Of a stretch of 35,107 nucleotides of DNA, positions 1-8,970 are shown one piece after another (position 1 is the first letter of the stretch; each line of letters opens with the position of its first letter). The stretch spans positions 1-35,107 of the forward strand of contig JAAZXT010000050.1 of NCBI GenBank assembly GCA_014240005.1, written 5' to 3'. Below the pieces are notes generated by a model. It ran no database searches. It saw only the letters and a program-made list of their open reading frames with translations, and had not been told where the DNA came from. A program made the translations under genes and the position numbers. The DNA is from Fidelibacterota bacterium. Its GTDB lineage: Bacteria; Fidelibacterota; Marinisomatia; Marinisomatales; Marinisomataceae.

Positions 1-885
1 TACAAATCCATCTACATACCAAGGTCGCGGTACTCCATCTGCAAATCCTGCTTGCACTACTGCAATTCTTGTATCTTTTTCAGTAGTATAGACTCCCCCA
101 TAGCTAATATGGGTTCCTGCTTTAACATCTCTGACTTCTACAACAGGCGCAGTAAAGGTCATCACCGGTTTAATTGGCAAATCTTGTGGCACTTCATCGG
201 ATGGAAAGGCTCCGTACAGCAACATCCCTGCTCTTACCATATTGAATCGAGATTCTGGAAGATTTAAAATAGCCCCACTATTACTACAGTGGATCAAAGG
301 AGGTTTAATATCTAATTTTTCTGCAATCGTTAACACTTCATTAAATTTATCTAATTGAGATTGTGCATATGTTAAATCTCCTTCATCTGCAGTTGCAAAA
401 TGAGAATACAATCCTTCAATTGCTATATAATCAATATCTTGTGCTTGCTTTAAGAAATCTTCTGCTTGACTATGAGCTACACCTAACCTTGTCATGCCAG
501 TATCTACCTTCAAATGTACTTTAAGTGTATTTCCTTGAGAATTATATGCTTTTAAAATTTCTAGATCATCAAAAGAAGAAATGTTTAAAGTAAGTTGATG
601 TTCAAAAGCTTTATTTAAACTGTATGGATTTAACTTTGAATAAATATAGATATCTGATTTAACACCAGCCTCTCTTAATTCTATACCCTCTTCAATTGTA
701 AAGACCGCTAAATATCTAACTCCTTCTTTTTCTAATGCTTTTGATACTTGTACAGCGCCATGACCATATCCATTAGCTTTTACTGTAGCCATAATAGGGA
801 TATTGCCGACTTGATCACTTAAAAGATAGTAATTTTTTACTAACTGTGTTAAATCAATATATACTTTTGGTCCAATATAATTCAT
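1..885 (-). CDS. alr: Alanine racemase (3' part outside window)
   Basis: Reverse-strand translation from ATG at 885 reads MNYIGPKVYIDLTQLVKNYYLLSDQVGNIPIMATVKANGYGHGAVQVSKALEKEG..., with the PLP-lysine motif KANGYGHG, then ..HLKVDTGMTRLG.., ..ALYSHFATAD-like and RAGMLLYG-type motifs. The ORF runs off the window start. It is not in the supplied ORF list because no stop is seen. Confidence 0.93.
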   Translation of the reverse strand, partial: MNYIGPKVYIDLTQLVKNYYLLSDQVGNIPIMATVKANGYGHGAVQVSKALEKEGVRYLAVFTIEEGIELREAGVKSDIYIYSKLNPYSLNKAFEHQLTLNISSFDDLEILKAYNSQGNTLKVHLKVDTGMTRLGVAHSQAEDFLKQAQDIDYIAIEGLYSHFATADEGDLTYAQSQLDKFNEVLTIAEKLDIKPPLIHCSNSGAILNLPESRFNMVRAGMLLYGAFPSDEVPQDLPIKPVMTFTAPVVEVRDVKAGTHISYGGVYTTEKDTRIAVVQAGFADGVPRPWYVDGFV

Positions 886-3602
886 TAGTGCGCCTCAAAC
901 CAAGATGGGCCAAAACCACAGTCGATTTCTACTGGAACGTCTAGCTGTATTGCATTTTTCATGTTTTTCACTACCATTTCTGATATATAATCTAATTCAT
1001 CTTTATGAACCTCTAGAAGCAATTCATCATGAACCTGTAAAATCAATTTTGATTTTAGATTTTTGTCTTTTAAATCTTTGTATATTTTAATCATTGCAAG
1101 CTTAATCATTTCAGCTGCTGTTCCTTGAATAGGCATATTAATAGCCATTCGTTCTGCAGCATCTCTTCGGATCTTATTTTGACTATCTGAGTCCCATACA
1201 GCTCTCTTCCTTCCTAGCAGAGTCTGTACAGATTTCTCAGATTTAATAAGCACTTTAGATTTCGCAATATAGCCTTCAATACCTTTATACTTGCTAAAAT
1301 AAGCGTCTTTTATCTTTTTAGCTTCCCCAAATGGAACATCCAATTCTTTGCTTAAACGAAATGGACCTGCGCCATACATAATTCCAAAATTTACTATCTT
1401 AGCTGTACGTCTCATCTCTAATAATATATCTTCATCATTTTCGATATTAAATATATTTTTTGCCGTAAATGTGTGAATATCTTCTCCATTATTTAGGGCT
1501 TCAATTAAAGCTTCATCTTGACTCAAATGCGCCATGACTCGCAACTCAATCTGAGAGTAATCTGCAGAAAAAATTTGATACTCTGATGACTGTGCTCTAA
1601 TAGCTTTTCTTACATCTTTTCCATCTTCTGTTCTAATAGGAATATTCTGAAAATTTGGACTACTTGAAGAAAGTCTTCCTGTAGCTGTCATCGTCTGATT
1701 AAATGAAGAGTGAACTCGATTAGATACTGGATTAATATTGGTTGGTATTGGATCAAGATAGGTATTTTTCAATTTAAATAACTTTCTATACTCTAAAACC
1801 AATTTTGGAAGTTCATGCTTATCTTTTAATTCCGATAAAACAGCTTCTGCCGTAGATCGCTTCTTAATCATCGGTAATTCTAATTTATCAAATAAAATCT
1901 CAGCAAGCTGTTGGGAAGAATTCACATTAAAATCTTGATCTGCTAATTTTGTGATCTCATTATGAAGGGCATCAATTTTTATACCAATTTCATTAGAACG
2001 TATTGCAAGATAATCTTTATCAACAAAGATCCCATTAAATTGCATGTCAATTAAAACAGGTAATAAATCAATTTCAATCGCTTTAAAATAATTATATAAT
2101 TTTTGATTTTTTAATTCTTTCAGAAAAATTTCAGTTAATTCAATAACAACATCGGCATCTTCTGCTGCATAAAAAGATACATCTTCTAAGGTAACTTGGT
2201 CCATTGTTATCTGATTCTTACCTAATCCAATTAAGTCTTGTATAGGGACCATCTTATAATTCAGATGTGCTAAAGATAAATTATCTAACTTATAGGATCT
2301 GACATTAGGACTAATCAAATGTGCAGCAATCATTGTATCAAAAGCAATTCCATTTAAATTAATTCCATATCGTTTCATGATTAATGCATCATATTTAATA
2401 TTTTGCCCTGTCTTTGGAATAGCTGGATTTTCCAATACTGGCTTTAGAATATCAATTGCAACTTGAAGATCATCCTCTCCAAATAAATTATCTATCTTAT
2501 CTTTAAAACGTATTGGAACGTATACGCCAGTATCTTTTTTGACAGAAAAACTAAACCCTACAATCTCAGCAATCATAGGATTTACAGATGTGGTTTCTAA
2601 ATCAACAGATAACCATTCATTTTCTTTAATTGAACTAACAAACGATGTTAATTGATCTACGCTTGTAAGATTTTCATATTTCTTTTCTCGTTTTACTGTG
2701 TGAGTGTCAACAGATTCATTTGAACCAATCTTTTTCAGTAAACCCGAAAATTCTAATTCTTTAAAAATGTCTTCTAATTTGGCTGAATCCATCTCTTTTT
2801 TTTCAAAATCATTAATGGTGGCCTCAATATTGACATCAGTTAGAATCGTTACTAATTGCTTGCTTAATAGAGCATTTTCTTTGCTATTTAATAGCTTCTC
2901 TCTCATTTTTTCATTGCTAATATTGTCAATCTCTTCATATATATTTTCAATAGATCCAAAGTCTTGTATCAACTTTTTTGCTGTTTTTGGACCCACTCCT
3001 TGAACGCCTGGAACATTGTCTGAACTATCTCCCATCAAACCTAGTAAATCAATGATGTGTTCTGGACCAACTCCCCATTTTTCTAATACTTTTTTCTTAT
3101 TAAACACTTCTTTTGCACGCTTCCTCGCTTGAGGGGCATATAAGAATGTTTTGTCGTTAATTAATTGCATAAAATCTTTATCTCCACTGACAATATTGCA
3201 TTGAAGATTTTCTTTATCACACATCTTAGCAACTGTTCCTATAATATCATCCGCTTCTACTCCTCCCACTCTTAATATTGGAATATTCATTGCCTCTAAA
3301 AGTTCCCATAAATACGGAAGTTGTGTCTGAATTTCATCAGGCATTGCAGATCGATTGGCTTTATAATCTTCATAGAGTTCATGTCTAAAATTTTTACCCT
3401 TTGAATCGAAAGCTGTTACAAGATAATCTGGATTTTCCTCTTCAATCAATTGAAATACTTGGTTAGCAAATCCAAATACAGCGCTAGTAGGTGTACCGGC
3501 GGTATTTGTTAGTGGATTTCTAATAAGAGCGTAATGTGCTCTGTATAAAGTGGCATAACCATCAATGATAAATAATCTTTTTTGTTTTTTTTCAGAACTC
3601 AT
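885..3602 (-). CDS. polA: DNA polymerase I (5'-3' exo, 3'-5' exo and polymerase domains)
   Basis: Motif A DYSQIELR, O-helix RRTAKIVNFGIMYG, motif C QVHDELLLE. Proofreading motifs DLETTS, GQNIKYD and YAAEDAD are retained. FEN-like N-terminus. Confidence 0.98.
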   Translation of the reverse strand: MSSEKKQKRLFIIDGYATLYRAHYALIRNPLTNTAGTPTSAVFGFANQVFQLIEEENPDYLVTAFDSKGKNFRHELYEDYKANRSAMPDEIQTQLPYLWELLEAMNIPILRVGGVEADDIIGTVAKMCDKENLQCNIVSGDKDFMQLINDKTFLYAPQARKRAKEVFNKKKVLEKWGVGPEHIIDLLGLMGDSSDNVPGVQGVGPKTAKKLIQDFGSIENIYEEIDNISNEKMREKLLNSKENALLSKQLVTILTDVNIEATINDFEKKEMDSAKLEDIFKELEFSGLLKKIGSNESVDTHTVKREKKYENLTSVDQLTSFVSSIKENEWLSVDLETTSVNPMIAEIVGFSFSVKKDTGVYVPIRFKDKIDNLFGEDDLQVAIDILKPVLENPAIPKTGQNIKYDALIMKRYGINLNGIAFDTMIAAHLISPNVRSYKLDNLSLAHLNYKMVPIQDLIGLGKNQITMDQVTLEDVSFYAAEDADVVIELTEIFLKELKNQKLYNYFKAIEIDLLPVLIDMQFNGIFVDKDYLAIRSNEIGIKIDALHNEITKLADQDFNVNSSQQLAEILFDKLELPMIKKRSTAEAVLSELKDKHELPKLVLEYRKLFKLKNTYLDPIPTNINPVSNRVHSSFNQTMTATGRLSSSSPNFQNIPIRTEDGKDVRKAIRAQSSEYQIFSADYSQIELRVMAHLSQDEALIEALNNGEDIHTFTAKNIFNIENDEDILLEMRRTAKIVNFGIMYGAGPFRLSKELDVPFGEAKKIKDAYFSKYKGIEGYIAKSKVLIKSEKSVQTLLGRKRAVWDSDSQNKIRRDAAERMAINMPIQGTAAEMIKLAMIKIYKDLKDKNLKSKLILQVHDELLLEVHKDELDYISEMVVKNMKNAIQLDVPVEIDCGFGPSWFEAH

Positions 3603-3646
3603 AACTTAGCAGGATTTTACACCCGCTAAATTATGAAAATAAGACA

Positions 3647-6070
3647 TTAGAAACTATAAGTTAATGACATTCCAATTTCTCTTGGAGGTGCAAAAGACTT
3701 GAATAGTTTCTCTTCATATAATGGAGGCTCTAAACCAAAAATAAATCCTCTATCTGCATAATTTTCATCGAGAATATTCTTTGCATAGAAACCTAAATTA
3801 ACTTTATTAAATGAATGAGAATAATATGCATTTAATAGATGATATGGATCTGATTCATACTCATCGTGTTCAGAATCAAATACAAACCCATCTTTTCCTG
3901 CAATCTCAATCACTAAAGAGTTGTTTTCATCGAAGTTATAGTTAAATGATAAGCTATAATTCCAGTTTGGAGAGTGCGCTTTTTTACCATGTGCATGATT
4001 ATCATGATCTCCATGATCATCATCGTGCTCGTCTTCTCCATGTTCGTCATGATCTCCATGATCATCATCGTGCTCGTCTTCTCCATGTTCGTCATGATGT
4101 CCTAGCTCAACTTCAGAACTCAATAACCCTAGAGTAGCATTAATAGTAAATTTATTACTTAGTCTAAATTCACCGCTTGATTCAGAACCGTATTCATAAC
4201 CTGATTCAGCATTTGTCTTAAAAAAGGCAAACGCATTAGGATTTATTGGATCCAACTGATCACTTGTTTCATAAATATGATTATCATGCTCTAAATAAAA
4301 TAGAGAACTTGATAATTTGATATTATCAGTATACCATCTTATTCCAGTAGTAATATCATAGTAAGTCTCTTGATTATATGTTTTTTCATCAGCATCCAAA
4401 TATGGATTTTGATTTATACCTCCAGGATGATATCCTTCAGCATAATAAGCAAACCAATGAAGGTTTGGAGTGGGATGCATTTCATAAGCAATCTTATATG
4501 AATTATTAAAATCGCCCATAATATCAAAGCTTGCACCTTGGTCACTAAAATCATGATATGTCATATCCCTCGCTTCTGATCTAAATGCTAAAGAAAGTGA
4601 TGAATCATTTTTCAAATTATATGCAACTTCACCATATGCAGACTTTGTAGTAATATCATAACTAGAAGATAAACCTGTCTCAGAACCTCCGAAAATATAT
4701 CCAGTAGCGTTAGTTTTTTCTTCATAATTAGAATGATATAATCCAATAACATAGTCTACTTTATTATCATCAGCAGGATTTGATCTTAATCTGAAGTCTA
4801 CAGTTCTTGTATCAATATCTCTATCGAATGAATCAAAGAAGTCATATTGATATCCTTCAACTGTTGGATCAAAATTATAAGGATCTTGAAGCCAGAAACT
4901 ATAATTTCCCCAATCTGAGTCATAGCTCTGCAATGTTTCATTGTTTGACATACCAATATTCAAATCAGCAAAACCCTCACCAAGATCATAAGTATAGTCA
5001 GCTATAAAAATCTGTGATTTTTGACTATCTTTACCTGGATTGTCTGAATATGTAATATTATCAGTATTATTATCTGGAGACCAATGATCGTATCCATTGT
5101 CAAAATCAGAGTAAATCATTGTATACTTTTGCGTGATATTATTATCGCCGCCATCTTTTAACAGTTTCGCTCTAAATGATGTCTCATCTCTATTAGCTGA
5201 TGCATCACTATCTAAAGCAACATTTTCTTTATATCCATCAGAAACATTAGAGTGACCTACTAATCTTAACTTCCAACCACTATCAAGAGGCAAGTTGTAA
5301 ACTAATCCATTTGTAAAAGTATTGTATGAACCAAACTGTGTCATCACATACCCTTCTTTTTTATCTGTTGGATCGTTGGTTTTGAAATTAATTAAACCAG
5401 AAGATGCGGCTGCGCCAAATAAACTGGTTTGAACACCCATTAATACTTCTACTTGTTGCATATCAAACAAAGGTGTAATCATACCAAGCTCAGATAAGTC
5501 CATTCCATCCAATACTAGTCCTACATAAGTACTTGGAGGGCCCTGATCCGCATATCTGCTAGTAGACCCTTCTCCACGTATCTGAAAATATCTCGGTCTA
5601 GAAGTTCCACCTGCATAATTTAGATTAGGAACTTTTTGTATTAAGTCACTGAAATGTTGTCCCTTTCTAACTTCCAACTCATCATTAAAGATAATTGCTG
5701 AACTAGCTAAATCACCTTCATTGACTTTACGAAGCGACGATATAACTCTTACACCCTTCAGCGATACAGCTTGACTGACAAGCTCAAATCTTAAGGGTTG
5801 TATAGTCAGATCTTTTAAATCAAGATTGACAACTGCATTTTTATATCCAATAACAGATACTTGAACTTTTCCGCTTTCAGAAAGACTAATCGTAAATCTT
5901 CCATTATCATCGGTACTAGTTCCGACAATGATTGTCCCCTCATCATCAAGAACAGATACATTAGCATCTTTTAATGGAAGACCTGTGCTTTGATCAAGGA
6001 CAAGTCCTATAATTTGTGATTGAGCAAAAGTAATGCTCATAAATAATAATGTTAAAATAAAATTCTTCAT
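3647..6070 (-). CDS. TonB-dependent outer-membrane receptor with N-terminal carboxypeptidase-regulatory-like domain and a His/Asp-rich loop
   Basis: Signal peptide MKNFILTLLFMSITFAQ; CarboxypepD_reg-like segment (IIGLVLDQSTGLPLKDANVSV); plug-like segment; C-terminal aromatic beta-strand SLTYSF. Start set at 6070 rather than 6124 because AAGGAG lies just upstream of this ATG and a signal peptide follows it. Confidence 0.9.
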   Translation of the reverse strand: MKNFILTLLFMSITFAQSQIIGLVLDQSTGLPLKDANVSVLDDEGTIIVGTSTDDNGRFTISLSESGKVQVSVIGYKNAVVNLDLKDLTIQPLRFELVSQAVSLKGVRVISSLRKVNEGDLASSAIIFNDELEVRKGQHFSDLIQKVPNLNYAGGTSRPRYFQIRGEGSTSRYADQGPPSTYVGLVLDGMDLSELGMITPLFDMQQVEVLMGVQTSLFGAAASSGLINFKTNDPTDKKEGYVMTQFGSYNTFTNGLVYNLPLDSGWKLRLVGHSNVSDGYKENVALDSDASANRDETSFRAKLLKDGGDNNITQKYTMIYSDFDNGYDHWSPDNNTDNITYSDNPGKDSQKSQIFIADYTYDLGEGFADLNIGMSNNETLQSYDSDWGNYSFWLQDPYNFDPTVEGYQYDFFDSFDRDIDTRTVDFRLRSNPADDNKVDYVIGLYHSNYEEKTNATGYIFGGSETGLSSSYDITTKSAYGEVAYNLKNDSSLSLAFRSEARDMTYHDFSDQGASFDIMGDFNNSYKIAYEMHPTPNLHWFAYYAEGYHPGGINQNPYLDADEKTYNQETYYDITTGIRWYTDNIKLSSSLFYLEHDNHIYETSDQLDPINPNAFAFFKTNAESGYEYGSESSGEFRLSNKFTINATLGLLSSEVELGHHDEHGEDEHDDDHGDHDEHGEDEHDDDHGDHDNHAHGKKAHSPNWNYSLSFNYNFDENNSLVIEIAGKDGFVFDSEHDEYESDPYHLLNAYYSHSFNKVNLGFYAKNILDENYADRGFIFGLEPPLYEEKLFKSFAPPREIGMSLTYSF
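4001..4090 (-). repeat. Perfect 2 x 45-bp tandem repeat encoding a 15-aa His/Asp/Glu-rich unit
   Basis: tcatgatctccatgatcatcatcgtgctcgtcttctccatgttcg at 4001-4045 is repeated identically at 4046-4090. It encodes (DEHGEDEHDDDHGDH)x2, followed by a His-rich tail DNHAHGKKAH. Confidence 0.97.
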
Positions 6071-6135
6071 TTTTTTCTCCTTAAAAATACGTTTAATAAA
6101 TTTGATACTTCTTATAAGTATCAATAAAATAATTA

Positions 6136-6444
6136 CTAAACGACAGGCGGAGACTTATTGGATATTTTATAAATTTCTGTATAAAAATATGTTTTAGAAC
6201 TAACTATACTAGACTCAATAGAAAAAACATTGTTCAATAGAGCGATATTTTCTGTAATAAAAAATTTAGTGTTACTTAATTTACAGATATCACATTCATG
6301 AATATCTTCATTTACTAAAGATTGAATATCATGATTGAATAATTCGTTATTTGACAAATTAAAATCATGTTGATGAAACACTTGAATGCTCATGAAGAAC
6401 ATCGCAATCAATGATAAGAGTGATATATAATTATTTTTCTTCAT
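6136..6444 (-). CDS. Small exported or membrane-anchored His/Cys-containing protein, unknown function
   Basis: 102 aa, N-terminal hydrophobic segment then FHQHDF...NHD...DIHECDICK. Co-directional and upstream of the TonB receptor gene. Confidence 0.7.
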   Translation of the reverse strand: MKKNNYISLLSLIAMFFMSIQVFHQHDFNLSNNELFNHDIQSLVNEDIHECDICKLSNTKFFITENIALLNNVFSIESSIVSSKTYFYTEIYKISNKSPPVV

Positions 6445-6473
6445 TAATAAAATAATTTGTAAGTTAGAAACTT

Positions 6474-8315
6474 ATGAAACAAGAGATTACTGTAAAAGCA
6501 TTTTTTTTAAGTATCATTTTATCAATAGTTCTTTCTTCTGCAATGGCTTATTTAGGGCTATATGCAGGTATGACAATCTCTGCTTCTATTCCCGCTGCAA
6601 TTATGTCAATGGGGATTTTAAAACTATTTCGTAAATCAAATATTCTAGAAAATAATATTGTACAAACTGCGGCATCAGCTGGAGAATCATTAGCAGCTGG
6701 AGTTATTTTCACTATTCCTGCTCTGCTATTAATAGGCTATTGGGATACTATTGATTATTGGGAAGTAACTAAGATTGCTATGGTGGGTGGAATATTAGGA
6801 GCATTATTTACTGTACCATTAAGACGTGCATTAATTTTAAAAGCAAACTTAAAGTTTCCTGAAGGTGTTGCAACTGCTGCTGTATTAAAAACCGGACATG
6901 AATCTGATGCTAAAAAATCGAATGAAAGTTTAAAAATAATTGGGCTATCTGCTCTTGTAGGAGGAGTGGTTAAGCTTGGAGAATTAGCGTTTGGTATTTG
7001 GTCTAGCGCTGTGGGTGGAGCAATGGCTATTAGAGGTGCTATTTTCGGAATGGGTTCTAGCTTATCTCCTTCACTTATTAGTGTAGGATATATTGTAGGT
7101 CGAAATATTGGTATTCTTGCATTTTCCGGTGGATTAATCTCGTGGGTAGTAGCAATTCCTATTTATTCTTATTTATATGGATATGAAGGTGATTCTCTAT
7201 TTGAAAGTGCAAACATTATTTGGAATGCAAAAATACGTTATCTAGGTGTTGGAGCGATGGTAGTTGGTGGGATTTGGTCTGTTATTCAACTAGCAAAACC
7301 ACTTATTGAAAGCATCCAGTTGAGTCTAAAAACTTTAGGAGAGAACGCTAATGATGTTCCATTAGAAGAGAGAGACCTTCCTATTAACTATGTCTTTATA
7401 GCTATCCTATTAATGCTTATACCTATATCATTTACATATTTTGATATTATTCCATCTTGGACTTCTGCAATTACACTATCTATTATCATGTGTATCTTTG
7501 GATTTCTATTCTCTGCTGTCGCTGCTTATATGGCAGGAGTAGTGGGATCTTCAAACAATCCTATATCAGGTGTTACTATCGCCACGATATTATTCAGTTC
7601 ATTATTAATTATTACTTTCTTTGATGTAGACTCATCCAAAGGAGGAGCTGCTGCTATTCTCATTGGTGCAGTAGTATGCTGTGCGGCTGCAATCGGTGGA
7701 GATAACTTGCAAGATCTTAAAACCGGTAATATTGTTGGTGCTACGCCATGGAAACAGCAACTTATGCAGTTAGTGGGTGTTATTAGCTCTGCATTAACGC
7801 TTGGAATTGTTTTAACGCTCCTACATGAAGCATACGGTATTGGAAGCTCAGACTTACCTGCCCCTCAAGCAGTACTCATGACTAGTGTAGCAAATGGTGT
7901 ATTCTCTGGCAATCTGGAATGGGGAATGATTTATGCTGGAGCAATATTAGGGGTATTAATCATTATGCTTGATCAATATCAATTACGCAGAGGAGCAGAG
8001 TTCCGGGTTCCTATATTAGCAGTTGCGATTGGAATTTACCTTCCTATTGAATTAACTCTTCCTATTTTTATTGGTGGAATGCTTAATCATTTTGCTGGAA
8101 AAACTGCTTCTGAAACTGGTAAAAATAATGGTCTATTACTAGCTTCAGGGTTAATTACAGGAGAAGCATTAATGGCTATATTTATTGCTATACCTTTATT
8201 CTTTGATAAAAATTACTGGCCTGAATATGCGCTACCTTCTCCTTATAATGATGTGGTAGGATTGGCCCTTATAGTGGCTATTATTGTTGGATTATATAGA
8301 ATAGCAAAGAAATAA
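6474..8315 (+). CDS. OPT family oligopeptide/metal-chelate transporter
   Basis: 613-aa polytopic protein; AYLGLYAGMTISASIPAAIMSMGILK start and NILENNIVQTAASAGESLAAGVIFTIPALL motif typical of bacterial OPT proteins. Confidence 0.92.
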   Translation: MKQEITVKAFFLSIILSIVLSSAMAYLGLYAGMTISASIPAAIMSMGILKLFRKSNILENNIVQTAASAGESLAAGVIFTIPALLLIGYWDTIDYWEVTKIAMVGGILGALFTVPLRRALILKANLKFPEGVATAAVLKTGHESDAKKSNESLKIIGLSALVGGVVKLGELAFGIWSSAVGGAMAIRGAIFGMGSSLSPSLISVGYIVGRNIGILAFSGGLISWVVAIPIYSYLYGYEGDSLFESANIIWNAKIRYLGVGAMVVGGIWSVIQLAKPLIESIQLSLKTLGENANDVPLEERDLPINYVFIAILLMLIPISFTYFDIIPSWTSAITLSIIMCIFGFLFSAVAAYMAGVVGSSNNPISGVTIATILFSSLLIITFFDVDSSKGGAAAILIGAVVCCAAAIGGDNLQDLKTGNIVGATPWKQQLMQLVGVISSALTLGIVLTLLHEAYGIGSSDLPAPQAVLMTSVANGVFSGNLEWGMIYAGAILGVLIIMLDQYQLRRGAEFRVPILAVAIGIYLPIELTLPIFIGGMLNHFAGKTASETGKNNGLLLASGLITGEALMAIFIAIPLFFDKNYWPEYALPSPYNDVVGLALIVAIIVGLYRIAKK

Positions 8316-8319
8316 ACTG

Positions 8320-8970
8320 CTAATATCCAGATATAATAAAATCAATATCCTTCTTTTTAAGTCTGTTTGCTTGTTTTTCTACTAAAATATATGATTTAAA
8401 ATTATTGCTTCTAACGTAATAAATCATTTTCCCTCTATTCATTACTTGACTCACTTGAATGTCTGCTAAACCATCTTCTATTAAAGATTGTTTCAAAATA
8501 TCTGCACTCTCTTTTTTACTATAAGCGCCGAACTGTAAGAACCATACTTTATTTTCCTTAGCAATAGTTTTTGCTTCTTTTGAAAATGCTGAACTATTTA
8601 ATTTTTTCTGATAGACCTTTAAAGAATCCATTTTTCCTGCAGCAGTTAATGATTTAAAAAACAAATCTTTTGAGTCGTCGCTTATTAAATGTTTTGGTGC
8701 TTCCATATTAAACTCTTTAAATAGGCTAGAAGCGGAGATATATGAACCTATAGCATAATTAATCTCAGCTTTTTTCAATATTGATAGCCAATAATAATCA
8801 GATTTATTATTTGACTGAATAATCTTATCATAAATTTTAGATGCCTTGTCTGCATCGATAGTATTAAGAGCTTCCTGATAAAGAACTGCTGAATCTGTAG
8901 TTTGACTAAATAATATATTTATAGCACAAACTAATATAGCCGTTGTTTTAATTAATGTTCGCATTCTCAA
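8320..8970 (-). CDS. SPOR-domain protein with N-terminal signal peptide
   Basis: C-terminal WFLQFGAYSKKESADILKQSLIEDGLADIQVSQV..IYYVRS. resembles a SPOR domain. Start is TTG at 8970 or ATG at 8964. Confidence 0.75.
   Translation of the reverse strand: MRMRTLIKTTAILVCAINILFSQTTDSAVLYQEALNTIDADKASKIYDKIIQSNNKSDYYWLSILKKAEINYAIGSYISASSLFKEFNMEAPKHLISDDSKDLFFKSLTAAGKMDSLKVYQKKLNSSAFSKEAKTIAKENKVWFLQFGAYSKKESADILKQSLIEDGLADIQVSQVMNRGKMIYYVRSNNFKSYILVEKQANRLKKKDIDFIISGY

Noticed and set aside
52-267. 71-aa plus-strand ORF
   Set aside because: Antisense to the partial alanine racemase gene.
2704-3003. 99-aa plus-strand ORF
   Set aside because: Antisense to polA; no independent evidence.
4001-4090. 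Possible CRISPR array
   Set aside because: Head-to-tail identical units with no unique spacers, in-frame coding repeat within the receptor gene.
3913-4137. ORFs 3913-4095 (-) and 3946-4137 (+) with repetitive sequence
   Set aside because: Alternate-frame and antisense readings of the TonB receptor His-rich repeat; the repeat explains their openness.
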